Of a DNA stretch of 56,454 nt, positions 7,266 through 16,293 are shown in pieces. The stretch is from contig CAVHXA010000013.1 in NCBI GenBank assembly GCA_963639765.1, positions 1-56,454 on the forward strand. The letters run 5' to 3'. The position numbers and the translations under genes are program-made. Source of the stretch: CAVHXA01 sp963639765. GTDB taxonomy: Bacteria; Bacillota; Clostridia; Oscillospirales; Oscillospiraceae. Below the pieces are notes generated by a model that worked only from the letters and a program-made list of their open reading frames with translations, was not told the origin of the DNA and did not search any database. Numbering within the stretch: the stretch's first letter is position 1; each line of letters begins with the position of its first letter.

Positions 7266-7290
7266 AAAAAGGCCCGACGGATGTCGGGCC
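7266..7290 (-). terminator. Terminator after the tannase-like gene
   Basis: Arms GGCCCGAC/GTCGGGCC (7271-7290) with a 4-base loop. On the minus strand the hairpin is followed by TTTTTATAA (from 7270 downward). Confidence 0.85.
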
Positions 7291-7296
7291 TCTCTT

Positions 7297-8844
7297 TTAT
7301 TGCACAGGCGTGTAGCCGCACACGCGGCAGTACCAGTCGAGCAGACCGTCGGGATCGTCGTCCTCGCAGTGTCCGCCGTCCCAGATGATGCGGGCGTTTA
7401 CGTTCTTGCCGCGGTTTTCAAGAGCTGTGGCCAGATTGAGCACCGTGGGGACGGAGGTGGCGCCGTCTGCGCCGCCGTGACGAATCCACCAGTGATCTGC
7501 ACAGCCGGGATTGCCGCCCAGCACGTGCCACATGGGGTTGAACAGATTCAGAATGTCGGGCAGGTCACTGTCGATTTCGGCACTGTCGTCGCCCGTGGCA
7601 TAGCGAAGGCCAAACTCGGTAAAGTGACGGGCGTTGACCCGGGCATTGCCGAAGACCAGCGTTTCGGCGTTGTTCAGCGCGGTTTCGTCAAAGGCGGGCA
7701 GATTCTTTTCACGCCCGGCATGGGTCGAGAAATCGGCAAAGGTAAAGGTATAGCCGTCGCCGCTGCGGTGCAGCCAGGGATTGGCCTGCAGATAGGCCTC
7801 CTGCTCGGCCGGGGTCTTTTTCTGCATAAAGCGGGCCGCCTCGGGGATGAGGTATTCGTGCAGGCAATAGTCGGCGATGTTGTCGATGGTCAGAAGGCCC
7901 CAGTCTCCATGGCCGCGCAGCCCAATGCGGGTGAGATAGTCGGCATAGACCGCAATCAGCTGCCTTGCCGCGGCCTGATCCACAAGGGCCGGCTCCTGCC
8001 GGGAAAAGGGACCGCCGCTATAGGGCACATGGCTCCACTGCAGCTCATAGGCGCCGTCGGCGTTGTGCAGGTTCTGCACCGGGCTAAATGAGGCCGAGGC
8101 AAACACACGATCGGATTCGGACGCGGCACCGATGGCCTGCAGATACGGCTCAAAGACCGGGCTGTCGCCTGAGGCTGCCAGCAGACAGCTCAGACCGCCG
8201 CCGGCACTGCCGCCGTGGCAGACAATCCGGTCGGTATCCCCGGGGATGCTGTCGGCGTTGTGACGCAGATACCGAACCGCAGCCTTCAGGTCCACAATCG
8301 CAGCCGGCGCCTTTCCGTAATATGGACCATCCTTTGCGCGCGGATCGCCGTCGGGCCATTTGCAGTCGCGGCCGCGGCAGCCCGGCTTTACGCAGACAAA
8401 GCCCATGGAGAGCGCGCGGTTGGCAACAAAATCCGGCCCCTCTCCGCCGGGCCAGCCGGGCCCACCGGGACCTCCGGGTCCACCGGGTCCACCGGGTCCA
8501 CCGGGCATACCGCCGGGACCTCCGGGTCCACCGGGACCTCCGGGACCACCGGGACCTCCGGGACCACCGGGACCACCGGGGCCGCCCATTGCGTGCGCAC
8601 CTTTGTTTGCACTGGCCGTATAGCCGGCAACATTTACGGCAAACAGAATGGGCGCGTGGGTACTGTCAACGGTACGGCCGTCCACCGAAACGGGAACCAG
8701 AATATCCAGACTCTGGTAATCGTCATCCACGGGGTCGGCACAATAGCAAAGGCTCTTATAGCAGCGTACCTCTACCTGCCGTCCGGAAACCTGCAGCTGC
8801 TGCAGTTCAAAGGCGTTTGGGTCAAAGCGCAGCGGATCAGACAT
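7297..8844 (-). CDS. Tannase-like alpha/beta hydrolase (subtype B) with Gly-Pro-Gly insert
   Basis: A 515-residue serine esterase without signal peptide, so cytoplasmic. The nucleophile elbow CHGGSAGGGLS puts the catalytic serine at residue 213. HWWIRHGGADGATS supplies the aspartate, and WDGGHCEDDD near the C-terminus supplies the histidine, the arrangement of bacterial subtype B tannases/feruloyl-type esterases. Inserted at residues 87-133, between the first core strands, is an almost pure Gly-Gly-Pro repeat (DNA 8446-8586), interrupted once by Met-Pro. The insert precedes the oxyanion-side region and is not part of the fold. AAGGAG precedes the ATG. The likely substrate is an aromatic ester; exact specificity is unknown. 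Confidence 0.8.
   Translation of the reverse strand: MSDPLRFDPNAFELQQLQVSGRQVEVRCYKSLCYCADPVDDDYQSLDILVPVSVDGRTVDSTHAPILFAVNVAGYTASANKGAHAMGGPGGPGGPGGPGGPGGPGGPGGPGGMPGGPGGPGGPGGPGGPGWPGGEGPDFVANRALSMGFVCVKPGCRGRDCKWPDGDPRAKDGPYYGKAPAAIVDLKAAVRYLRHNADSIPGDTDRIVCHGGSAGGGLSCLLAASGDSPVFEPYLQAIGAASESDRVFASASFSPVQNLHNADGAYELQWSHVPYSGGPFSRQEPALVDQAAARQLIAVYADYLTRIGLRGHGDWGLLTIDNIADYCLHEYLIPEAARFMQKKTPAEQEAYLQANPWLHRSGDGYTFTFADFSTHAGREKNLPAFDETALNNAETLVFGNARVNARHFTEFGLRYATGDDSAEIDSDLPDILNLFNPMWHVLGGNPGCADHWWIRHGGADGATSVPTVLNLATALENRGKNVNARIIWDGGHCEDDDPDGLLDWYCRVCGYTPVQ
8446..8586 (-). repeat. Collagen-like GGP repeat within the tannase-like gene
   Basis: About 47 codons of a 9-base GGN-CCN-GGN unit. 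The plus strand reads as CC(A/T)CCGGG-type repeats. It stays in frame and is coding, so it is a translated microsatellite rather than an intergenic repeat. Copy number is likely to vary between strains by slippage. Confidence 0.85.
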
Positions 8845-9122
8845 GTTTGCATCTCCTTTTCCAGTATTGCCTCTATCCTATCATGCATGCGGCGGCGGTA
8901 CAATTCCGTTTGTGCACAAATTCTTGCCAAACCCGCATAAAAGAGCAGGAACCTTGCCGGGAGAAACCGCGCTTCCGGCCTCCGGGGGCATCCGTCTGCC
9001 AAAGGCAGGCTGTCTGATTGCCGGAAGTCCCCATTCCATGGGGACAGACGAGCTTTTCGGAAAAGCGGACGCAGGGTTACGAAGCTTCATTTATAAAAAA
9101 TTAACGACTTTGTATTTAATAT

Positions 9123-9151
9123 TTGCAATTCTTAACGGCATATGGTATTCT
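9123..9151 (+). promoter_or_regulatory. Promoter of the alanine symporter gene
   Basis: TTGCAA (9123-9128), 17 bases, TATTCT (9146-9151). It lies at the end of the 344-base gap 8845-9188. The rest of that gap, shared with the divergent tannase-like gene, shows no gene; an AT-rich stretch (9088-9130) surrounds this promoter. Confidence 0.7.
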
Positions 9152-9188
9152 ATCTCTGACATTTTCAAACAAAGGAGAGAGAAAACAT

Positions 9189-10625
9189 ATGACATTCAGC
9201 GAAATTGTTGCCAAGGTCGACGGCTTTGCGTGGGGGCCATGGCTGCTGATTCTGCTGGTCGGCACAGGCATTTATCTGTCGCTGCGCAACGGCTTTCCGC
9301 AGTTCAGGCATTTTGCCTATGCCATGAAAAACACCCTCGGAAAGATTTTTCACAAGGGTGAGGCGGGCGAGGGCGAGATTACGCCCTTTCAGGCGGTAAC
9401 CACCGCACTTGCGGCCACGGTCGGCACCGGCAACATTGCCGGCGTAACGGGTGCCATTGCCGTGGGCGGTCCCGGCGCCGTGTTCTGGATGTGGGTCTCG
9501 GCCCTGTTCGGCATGTGCACCAAATATGCCGAGGTAGTGCTGGCCATTCGTTATCGTGAGCGCAACGACCAGGGCGACTGGGTCGGCGGGCCCATGTATT
9601 ACATCAAAAACGGTCTGGGCAAAAACTGGAAATGGCTGGGCATCATTTTTGCCGTTCTGGGTGCGCTGGCGGCCTTTGGCATCGGCAACATGACGCAGAT
9701 CAACACCATTGCCTCGTCGATCAACACCTGCATCGATTCGTTCGGCGGAAATACCGGCGCACATATTCTGCACATGTTCGGTCAGGAGGTTCCGCTCAGC
9801 AGCCTGATCATCGGCATTGTCATCGCGCTGTTCGCAGCCGTTGTTCTGCTTGGCGGCGTAAAGCGCATCGGCTCTGTTACCGAGAAGCTGGTCCCGTTTA
9901 TGGCGGTTGTGTATATCCTTGCGGCGCTGGTTGTCTTTTTCGCAAAAATCACCAGCCTGCCCGCAGTACTCAAGGCAATCTTTCAGGGAGCCTTTACGCC
10001 GGATGCCGCGCTTGGCGGCGCCTTTGGCATTACCGTTATGACCACCATTCAAAAGGGTGTCGGCCGCGGCGTATTTTCCAACGAGGCCGGTCTCGGCTCC
10101 GCGCCCATGGCACACGCGGCCTCTTCGGAGACCAACCCTGTAAAGCAGGGCCTGTACGGCATCTTTGAGGTCTTTATGGATACCATCGTAATCTGCTCGC
10201 TCACGGCCTTCTGCGTGCTTATGGGCAGCGGCTATACCAGCTGGGGCGTGAGTGCCGGAACCGAGCTGACCACGGCTGCCTTTGCCAGTGTGTGGGGCGA
10301 CAAAATTGCTGCGGTGATCGTTGCCGTGGGCATCACCCTGTTTGCCACGTCCACCATTCTCAGCTGGTCGCTGTATGGAGTTCGCTGCTGCGAATTTGTT
10401 CTCGGGCCAAAATCACGTCGACCCTATCAGGTGCTGTTTATTCTCGTAATTGTCGTCGGCGCCACGCTGTCGCTGGACATTGTGTGGAATATGGCAGATG
10501 CCATGAACGGCTTTATGGCCATTCCAAACCTCATTGGTCTGCTGGCTCTGAGCCCGGTGGTCATCCGACTGACAAAAGAGCATTTCTCCGGCAGGGAATA
10601 CCTGGATTCCTGCAAAAAGAAATAA
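9189..10625 (+). CDS. Alanine/glycine:cation symporter (AGCS family)
   Basis: A 478-residue membrane carrier importing alanine or glycine with Na+. The family signatures FQAVTTALAATVGTGNIAG (about residues 68-86), GPGAVFWMWVSALFGM and GVGRGVFSNEAGLGSAP (near 290-306) are all present, with about ten hydrophobic segments. The ATG at 9189 follows AAAGGAGAGA; in-frame codons further upstream lie in the promoter. It is monocistronic. Its length matches the family (about 450-480). Confidence 0.93.
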   Translation: MTFSEIVAKVDGFAWGPWLLILLVGTGIYLSLRNGFPQFRHFAYAMKNTLGKIFHKGEAGEGEITPFQAVTTALAATVGTGNIAGVTGAIAVGGPGAVFWMWVSALFGMCTKYAEVVLAIRYRERNDQGDWVGGPMYYIKNGLGKNWKWLGIIFAVLGALAAFGIGNMTQINTIASSINTCIDSFGGNTGAHILHMFGQEVPLSSLIIGIVIALFAAVVLLGGVKRIGSVTEKLVPFMAVVYILAALVVFFAKITSLPAVLKAIFQGAFTPDAALGGAFGITVMTTIQKGVGRGVFSNEAGLGSAPMAHAASSETNPVKQGLYGIFEVFMDTIVICSLTAFCVLMGSGYTSWGVSAGTELTTAAFASVWGDKIAAVIVAVGITLFATSTILSWSLYGVRCCEFVLGPKSRRPYQVLFILVIVVGATLSLDIVWNMADAMNGFMAIPNLIGLLALSPVVIRLTKEHFSGREYLDSCKKK

Positions 10626-10644
10626 GACCGGAAACCGAAAAAAT

Positions 10645-10676
10645 CGGGAGGAATCACAGCCTTTGTGGTTTCTCCC
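10645..10676. other. Hairpin in the gap between the symporter and DHHW genes
   Basis: TCGGGAG and CTCCCGA arms with additional inner pairs (CACA/TGTG), not followed by a T-run. It may still serve as the shared 3' end of the convergent genes. The remaining gap to 10854 is GC-rich and shows no gene. Confidence 0.45.
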
Positions 10677-10854
10677 GAAAGTTGTATTCAGGGGGTCCTC
10701 GGCGGCCCCTTCGGGCAGCGCCGCACAAGCCGGAAGGAGGGCCGGTCACGCCCGGCCCCGGCGTATGCCGGAGTTCGCCTTGCATGGCATATTCGTGCAG
10801 CGAACGGACTGCAGAAAGCCGCCTGCACTGTGCCGCAGCTGCGCGGAGCGGGAC

Positions 10855-12387
10855 CTATGCCGGATCTTCGGCGGTCTGCGGCGTGTGGATCAGATAGTCG
10901 AGCCAGGTGATATAGCTTTTGTTTGTGACCATAAACGGATAATTGAGCACGATTACGTCATCTGCGCCGACACGGCTGACAAATTCGCTGAGGTTCAGGG
11001 TGGGATAGCCTTCGCCGCGGTTGAATTCACGCGGGTCGATGAGATAGATCCTGCTGTAGTGCGAGGTGAGGAACGGGACCATGGCGTTGCCGTAGGATTC
11101 CTTGATCATTACGCAGACCGGCCCCTCTGCGCCCGTCTGGATGACCTCCAACGGAAAGTCCCCTCCGACAAAGCAGAGATATTTGTTGGAGACAGAGTCA
11201 CTCAGGCTGGTGCTTACCACGGGCAGCGAGCCGCCGCCGGTCATCTCGGCGTTGTCGTAGTAGGTGCAGGTGCAGGCTGTCAGCGGAAGGTAATAGTCGA
11301 GATAGTCCGGGTTGTCGAGCAGTGCCTGACTTTGCGGATACTGGGAGGTATAGCCGTAGAGCGAGCCGACAAAGCCCTCGTAGCGTCCGGTTTCGAATGC
11401 GCTGAGCTCGACCACGGGAAAGCCCGCCGCCTGACACAGGGCACGGTAGGCATAATAAGCGCCCAGTGCGGTCCAGTGGTGGTCGGTGCGGAAGTAGATG
11501 TATTCGTCTGTGTGGGCGCTCAGCGCCGTATAGGCGTCTATCGTGGTTACGCCCTGCATCTGCGAGTAGCAGTAGTCGATCATGGACTGCTGGTTGTAGT
11601 TGCCCTGACGAAAGCTCTCGGGCGCGTAAAAGGCCGCCGCGTTGGGCGTGAGCAGCGAAAATACCCGGACATCGCTGCCCAGCGTCCGGGCCATGGAGCT
11701 TATGACCCCGGCATAGTCCTCCACCAGAGAGTAGGTGGCATAGGGCACGTCCATGGCTCTGTCGCCGAGGATCAGAATGGAGCCGCTCTGGAACACCTCC
11801 TGCTGGTCTTTGTCCGTCTGCCCGGCTGAAGCCTCGGCCTGTTCGGTCTGTTCGGCCTGTTCGGTCTGTTCAGCAGATTCGGCCGATTCGGTCTGCACGG
11901 CCGCGTTTGTATCTGCGGCCTGCTCCTGCGGGTGGGAAAGATCCAGTATGTATACCGGAGCGTCGGCTGTCTGCGGTTCGGACGGGGATGTGTCGGAGGC
12001 CGCCTGCCCGCCTGACGGAGCATCGGCAGGAGCGGAGGTCGAGCTTTTGTAGGACGTGATGGCCTCGCCGCCCTGCTCGGCCTGACTTTGATAATCGATG
12101 AGCAGTATGTTGTCGGAGCCGGAGCCGGAGTAGTAGTAGAAGCGGTTCAGGGCACGGTTGCAGCTGCGCAGACTCTCACGCAGAGGAAACTGATCGGCAT
12201 AATAGGTTTCGAAGTCGGTGGTATAGTCCTGATACAGAACGGAGTAGAGAGACAGCTCCGGAGGCTGGGCCAGTGCGCGGTTTTCTGCTGCGGATACGAC
12301 CTGATCCCCGTCAAGAAGGGAATAGACTCCAACCCCGCCCACAACGGCGAAAAACAGACACAGCAGAACGGTATACAGCTTTTTCAT
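10855..12387 (-). CDS. DHHW/AlgX-like SGNH-type protein partner of MBOAT acyltransferase
   Basis: A 510-residue protein anchored by an N-terminal membrane segment (residues 4-24) with the rest outside. The conserved start ENRALAQPPELS and the segment DYTTDFETYYADQFPLRESL are typical of AlgX/AlgJ/DHHW proteins, and the DHHW tetrad is at residues 302-305 (FRTDHHWTALGAYY). A 100-residue spacer (about 105-200) is Ala/Glu/Gln/Ser/Thr-rich with Glu-Gln-Thr/Glu-Gln-Ala repeats. DHHW proteins complete O-acetylation begun by an MBOAT protein; the target glycan is unknown. The start is fixed by AGGAGA at 12392-12397. The long open frame upstream is a shadow of the MBOAT gene. Confidence 0.85.
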   Translation of the reverse strand: MKKLYTVLLCLFFAVVGGVGVYSLLDGDQVVSAAENRALAQPPELSLYSVLYQDYTTDFETYYADQFPLRESLRSCNRALNRFYYYSGSGSDNILLIDYQSQAEQGGEAITSYKSSTSAPADAPSGGQAASDTSPSEPQTADAPVYILDLSHPQEQAADTNAAVQTESAESAEQTEQAEQTEQAEASAGQTDKDQQEVFQSGSILILGDRAMDVPYATYSLVEDYAGVISSMARTLGSDVRVFSLLTPNAAAFYAPESFRQGNYNQQSMIDYCYSQMQGVTTIDAYTALSAHTDEYIYFRTDHHWTALGAYYAYRALCQAAGFPVVELSAFETGRYEGFVGSLYGYTSQYPQSQALLDNPDYLDYYLPLTACTCTYYDNAEMTGGGSLPVVSTSLSDSVSNKYLCFVGGDFPLEVIQTGAEGPVCVMIKESYGNAMVPFLTSHYSRIYLIDPREFNRGEGYPTLNLSEFVSRVGADDVIVLNYPFMVTNKSYITWLDYLIHTPQTAEDPA

Positions 12388-12395
12388 AAGATCTC

Positions 12396-13814
12396 CTAGA
12401 AGCGGAAGTATAAAAAGGGATTGTAGCTTTCTCCGACCAGAGAGATTGTACACAGAGCAACCAGACCTGCGATTACGGCGAACGAAAGCAGGATCTCGGC
12501 CGCACGGCGGCCTGCGGTGCCGCTGCCCAGAACGACGCTGTCGATTTTCTGCCCGACCAGCCGCGGAAGGGCGGTGCAGCCCAGCGCGCATACAAGAATC
12601 AGGGGGAGGTTGTTGAGCAGGACATAGCCGGACTGTGCGCCCACAAGCTGCCGCAGGCCCAGCGCAGAGCGAAGCGTGACGCCAAGCGTGGACAGGTCGG
12701 TGCAGTAGAAGAGCATCCAGCCGAACAGAACAAGGAGCAGTGTGAGCGCATGGCGGATTACGGCAGGGATGCGCTGCAGTCGCTGTTCGCCCAGAGCCTT
12801 TTCCATGCAGAGCAGGATGCAGTAGTACAGGCCCCAGAGGATGAAGTTCCAGCTGGCACCGTGCCATAAACCGGTAAGGAACCAGGTGACCAGAAGATTG
12901 AACCACTTGTGCCGGCGGTTGCCGCCCATGGGGATGTAGACATAGTCGCGGAAAAACGTGCTCATGGAGATGTGCCATCTGCGCCAGAAGTCTGTGATGG
13001 AGACGGCAGCATAGGGGAGGTTGAAGTTTTCGGGGTAGTGAAAGCCGAACATCCGTCCGAGACCGATGGCCATGTCGGAGTAGCCGGAAAAGTCGAAGTA
13101 GATCTGAAAGGCAAACAGCAGGATGCCAAGCCAGGCATCCGCCATGCTTGCGACGCCGCCGTCGAGCAGGCCGGAGGCAACACTGCCGGCATAGTTGGCC
13201 AGAAGGACCTTTTTGCCCAGACCCAGACTGAAGCGAAACAGACCGCGGAACATGTCTTCGGGGCCGGAGCTGCGGCAGCGCAGCTCGGCTTCTACGTCGC
13301 TGTAGCGCAGAATGGGACCGGCGATGAGCTGCGGAAACAGGGCAACATAGAGAAGAAGGTCCGGAAAGAAGCGCTGTGCCCGGGTCTGCCCGCGATAGAC
13401 GTCGATGACGTAGGAGAGCGTTTGAAAGGAGAAAAAGGAAATGCCGATCGGCAGGGCCAGACCGGTTGCGGGAAGCTGCAGACCCGTCAGAGCGTTGAGG
13501 TTTTCGATCAGAAAGTCCGCATATTTGAAGACAATCAGCATCGAGAGAATGCAGGTCGCCGACAGCCCCATGGCAAGGCATTTGACCGTTTTGCCGCGGG
13601 CAGCGTCGATGATGAGCGCACCGGAATAGCCGATGAGCGCCTGCGCGATCAGAAGCAGCAGACAGAGCGGCTCGCCCCAGGCATAAAAGAACAGACTGAG
13701 AATGGTAAGGACCCAGTTTCGTATGCGCAGGGTGGGGCTGATCAGATACAGCCCGATGCTCACGGGGAAGAAGCAGTAGAGAAAGAACAGGCTTGAAAAG
13801 ACCAAGTGACGCAC
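12396..13814 (-). CDS. MBOAT-family O-acyltransferase (AlgI/PatA/DltB-like)
   Basis: A 472-residue polytopic membrane enzyme that moves acyl groups across the membrane for attachment to extracellular polysaccharide or cell-wall polymers. Family landmarks are FSGYSDMAIGLGRMFGF, ITDFWRRWHISMSTFFRDYVYIPMGG and the catalytic-histidine segment FLTGLWHGASWNFILWG. The open frame starts with GTG at 13814 behind AAAGG; TTG three codons later would give the more usual MVFSS-type start, so the exact start is uncertain. The DHHW gene follows after 8 bases, its ribosome site overlapping this stop, so the two form a functional pair. Confidence 0.92.
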   Translation of the reverse strand: MRHLVFSSLFFLYCFFPVSIGLYLISPTLRIRNWVLTILSLFFYAWGEPLCLLLLIAQALIGYSGALIIDAARGKTVKCLAMGLSATCILSMLIVFKYADFLIENLNALTGLQLPATGLALPIGISFFSFQTLSYVIDVYRGQTRAQRFFPDLLLYVALFPQLIAGPILRYSDVEAELRCRSSGPEDMFRGLFRFSLGLGKKVLLANYAGSVASGLLDGGVASMADAWLGILLFAFQIYFDFSGYSDMAIGLGRMFGFHYPENFNLPYAAVSITDFWRRWHISMSTFFRDYVYIPMGGNRRHKWFNLLVTWFLTGLWHGASWNFILWGLYYCILLCMEKALGEQRLQRIPAVIRHALTLLLVLFGWMLFYCTDLSTLGVTLRSALGLRQLVGAQSGYVLLNNLPLILVCALGCTALPRLVGQKIDSVVLGSGTAGRRAAEILLSFAVIAGLVALCTISLVGESYNPFLYFRF

Positions 13815-13854
13815 CGCCTTTGCTGGTTGCAGAATGGAATGGCTGTGTCCGACA

Positions 13855-13877
13855 CCCGAAGGGCCCGGACCTTCGGG
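13855..13877. other. Hairpin between ECF S-component and MBOAT genes
   Basis: Perfect arms CCCGAAGG (13855-13862) and CCTTCGGG (13870-13877), 7-base loop, no T-run on either side. Possibly a processing site between two minus-strand genes. Confidence 0.4.
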
Positions 13878-13892
13878 GACGGCAGTCCGGGA

Positions 13893-14432
13893 CTATACGT
13901 GGGACAAAAGGCCGGCACGCCGCAGTGCCAGAACAAGCAGAGGAATAACAGCCAGCTGGAGAATGATGCCGGGAACGGCAGTTGTAAAGGCTCCGGCCAG
14001 AAAGGCCGAAAGAGGAAAGGCCGTGGTACTCAGCCCTGCCAGAACAAAGCGTACCGCACCCCATACCGCACGCCCGGCCAGCATGGCCAGAATCAGAGAC
14101 AGATAGATGCAGGGGACGGTTTTCGGAAGCATGCGATAGGCAAGACCGGTAACCGCGCCGTAGGCTGCCAGCTCAAAGGCCATGGAAATCGCGGCGGGAT
14201 ACAGCGAGGGCATGCCAAAGCAGACCGAGCGCAGCAGAGGAGCGACAAAGCCCACGGCCAGTCCCCACGGCCAGCCGCACAGAAAACCGCACAGCAGCAC
14301 AGGCAGGTGCATGGGGCACAGGGCGTTTCCGAGCTGCTGCAGCTGACCGGTAAGGAAGGGAAGAACCAGGCACAGAGCAAGACAGACGGCCGAAAAAACC
14401 AGACGGCGGGCAGAAGAGGAATGAGAAGACAT
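13893..14432 (-). CDS. ECF transporter S component, vitamin unknown
   Basis: A 179-residue membrane protein with about six hydrophobic segments. The pattern NALCPMHLPVLLCGFLCGWP followed by GLAVGFVAPLLRSVCFGMP and YPAAISMAFELAAYG is that of energy-coupling-factor substrate-binding subunits. It would capture a vitamin or precursor and use the shared EcfAA'T module. The specificity (pantothenate, pyridoxal, thiamin precursor or other) cannot be decided because no riboswitch or biosynthesis gene is adjacent. AAAGGAG precedes the ATG. It is the second S component in the window after bioY, which suggests dependence on scavenged vitamins. Confidence 0.82.
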   Translation of the reverse strand: MSSHSSSARRLVFSAVCLALCLVLPFLTGQLQQLGNALCPMHLPVLLCGFLCGWPWGLAVGFVAPLLRSVCFGMPSLYPAAISMAFELAAYGAVTGLAYRMLPKTVPCIYLSLILAMLAGRAVWGAVRFVLAGLSTTAFPLSAFLAGAFTTAVPGIILQLAVIPLLVLALRRAGLLSHV

Positions 14433-14473
14433 GTATGGACTCCTTTCGAAAGGACGGGCCGGACGGTGCTGCC

Positions 14474-14890
14474 TCAGAGGTCGGGGCTGTCTACCCGGAC
14501 GTTTTCGAGACCGTGCTCTTCGAATTCGCTGATATAGGCATCGATCCGTTCGGACATTTCCGGAAAATTGCTTTCGTCGACGGGAGTATAGTCCATATCG
14601 CGGCGAACGAGCTCCTCGGCCAGGATTTCAAAAAAGACGGTGTCTTCGTATTCGGAGATGGCTTCGTGGATGCCGCCGTCTTCGAAGGCCTTTGAGGGAT
14701 AGAATATACCGTCTTCCTCGCTGGAAAGAGAAGACAGACCGTTGGCTGCACAGAGAGAAAACAGCTTGCTTTCGAGGTTTTCGTAGTCGGTGAGGATATC
14801 GTCTACCCGGGTGGAGTTGAGAATCCAGTTGCCGATATAGACAAGATCCAGAAGGCGGCGAAATTCTTTTTTTGTGAGGTCCAGCTGCAT
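14474..14890 (-). CDS. Hypothetical acidic protein
   Basis: A 138-residue soluble, acidic, leucine-rich protein starting MQLDLTKKEFRRLLDLVYIG. Its composition and the sequence NWILNSTRVDDILTDYENLE suggest a mainly helical cytoplasmic protein; no family is recognised. Codon choice and composition match neighbouring genes, which supports coding. The start has only a weak ribosome site; an in-frame ATG at 15037 would add a cysteine-rich, poorly conserved-looking extension and is not preferred. Confidence 0.6.
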   Translation of the reverse strand: MQLDLTKKEFRRLLDLVYIGNWILNSTRVDDILTDYENLESKLFSLCAANGLSSLSSEEDGIFYPSKAFEDGGIHEAISEYEDTVFFEILAEELVRRDMDYTPVDESNFPEMSERIDAYISEFEEHGLENVRVDSPDL

Positions 14891-15217
14891 GGCTGCGGCA
14901 GGCCTTTTGCAAGGCCGACCAGTCCCCCCTTTCTGAGGTGAGAATTGTGCGCGGGTGCGGGAATTGCGGAGATCGGCAGCACAGGCCGATACGGATGCTC
15001 GCATTATATAACAGGCAAAAGAAAAATACCACTGCAAAATTTGCGGCAGGCTTCAGCCGAAGGACCTGTGCTGCATGGCACTTCAGACAGCACAGCAGAA
15101 TGAGGCAGGCGGTATTCGGCGGGAGGATCCGGCTGCGGTACTTGTATTTTGCGGAACGATGGTATAAGATGGAGTCCTGTCGGAAAAGTCCGCTTTCAGA
15201 AAAGGCAGGTGAGGATC

Positions 15218-16279
15218 ATGCAGATCAGAAATGTCGGCGTGCTCTTTGGCGGTGTCAGCCCGGAGCATGCGGTGTCTCTCCGCTCGGCCCGGTGTGTGCT
15301 CGGCAATCTCGACACGCAGCGGTGGAAGGCCTGGCCCATCGGGATCACCCGTTCGGGTGCATGGGTTTTATACGGATCGGACAATTACGACGCGCTGCCC
15401 GACGGCAGCTGGGAACGCTGCCCGGACAACCGCACGGCCTGCATATCTCCCTCACGCGACCAGGGCCTGCTGGTTTTCGGTCCGCAGGGAGTCGAAGCCG
15501 TTCACCTCGATGTTGTCTTTCCGGTGCTGCACGGCGAAAACGGCGAAGACGGCTCGGTTCAGGGCCTTTTGCAGCTGGCCGGGATTCCCTGCGTGGGTCC
15601 GGGGGTCTGCGCGTCGGCGGCGGCGATGGACAAGACGCTGACCAAGCTCGTGGCAGACCGTGCGCACATCCCGCAGGCAGAATGGATTCCGGTCCGCACG
15701 GAGGATCTTCCGCAGAGGTTCGACGAAATCCGCGACGAAATCGAAGCCCGCTGGGGCTATCCCGTCTTTGTAAAGCCGGCAGGAACGGGCTCATCGGTCG
15801 GCGTAAGCAAGGCAAAGGATGCCTCCGGGCTTTTGGAGGCGCTGAAAACCGCGGCGGAATTCGACAGCAAGATTTTGATCGAGCGGTTTGTGCCCGGCCG
15901 CGAAATCGAGGTTGCCGTGCTCGGAAACCGGCAGCCCGTGGCCTCGGTGTGCGGCGAAATCGATTCCGGAGTGGAATTCTACGACTACAGCGCGAAATAC
16001 ATCACCGATACCTCCCGCTCCTATATACCTGCACGGATTTCCCCGCAGGCTGCCGATACGGCGCGGGCGCTGGCTGTGCGGATCTATCGGGAGCTGGGCT
16101 GCCGCGGCCTGTCCAGGGCAGATTTTTTCGTCGGCAGCGATGATACGGTCACATTCAACGAAATCAACACCATTCCCGGCTTTACGTCCATCTCCATGTA
16201 TCCAAAGCTTTTTGCCGCCGAAGGGCTGACCGTGTGTGAGCTGATCACCCGGCTGCTTGAGCTGGCCATGGAGGAATAA
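15218..16279 (+). CDS. ddl: D-alanine--D-alanine ligase
   Basis: A 353-residue ATP-grasp enzyme joining two D-alanines for peptidoglycan. The N-terminal VLFGGVSPEHAVSLRSA, VFPVLHGENGEDGSVQGLL and FVKPAGTGSSVGVSK (ATP loop) are all present. The omega-loop EFYDYSAKY keeps the tyrosine typical of D-Ala-D-Ala rather than D-Ala-D-Lac ligases. The metal-binding FNEINTIPGFTSISMYP ends the active site. The start at 15218 follows GGTGAGG. The DUF1934 gene begins 14 bases after the stop, so they are co-transcribed. Confidence 0.93.
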   Translation: MQIRNVGVLFGGVSPEHAVSLRSARCVLGNLDTQRWKAWPIGITRSGAWVLYGSDNYDALPDGSWERCPDNRTACISPSRDQGLLVFGPQGVEAVHLDVVFPVLHGENGEDGSVQGLLQLAGIPCVGPGVCASAAAMDKTLTKLVADRAHIPQAEWIPVRTEDLPQRFDEIRDEIEARWGYPVFVKPAGTGSSVGVSKAKDASGLLEALKTAAEFDSKILIERFVPGREIEVAVLGNRQPVASVCGEIDSGVEFYDYSAKYITDTSRSYIPARISPQAADTARALAVRIYRELGCRGLSRADFFVGSDDTVTFNEINTIPGFTSISMYPKLFAAEGLTVCELITRLLELAMEE

Positions 16280-16293
16280 CTGAGGAGAATGCC

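Noticed and set aside
8446..8586. CRISPR-like array
   Set aside because: The unit is 9 bases, in frame within a coding sequence, with no spacers. No CRISPR array or cas gene was seen elsewhere.
8360..8940. Plus-strand collagen-like GPP/TGT-repeat frames
   Set aside because: They mirror the Gly-Gly-Pro repeat of the minus-strand esterase, which has all catalytic motifs and a ribosome site.
12388..14064. Long upstream extension of the DHHW reading frame, giving a 1069-residue protein
   Set aside because: The extension is the antisense-free second frame of the MBOAT gene: Arg/Pro/Cys/Ser-rich with no family resemblance, while AGGAGA and a signal-anchor start at 12387 fit the DHHW family.
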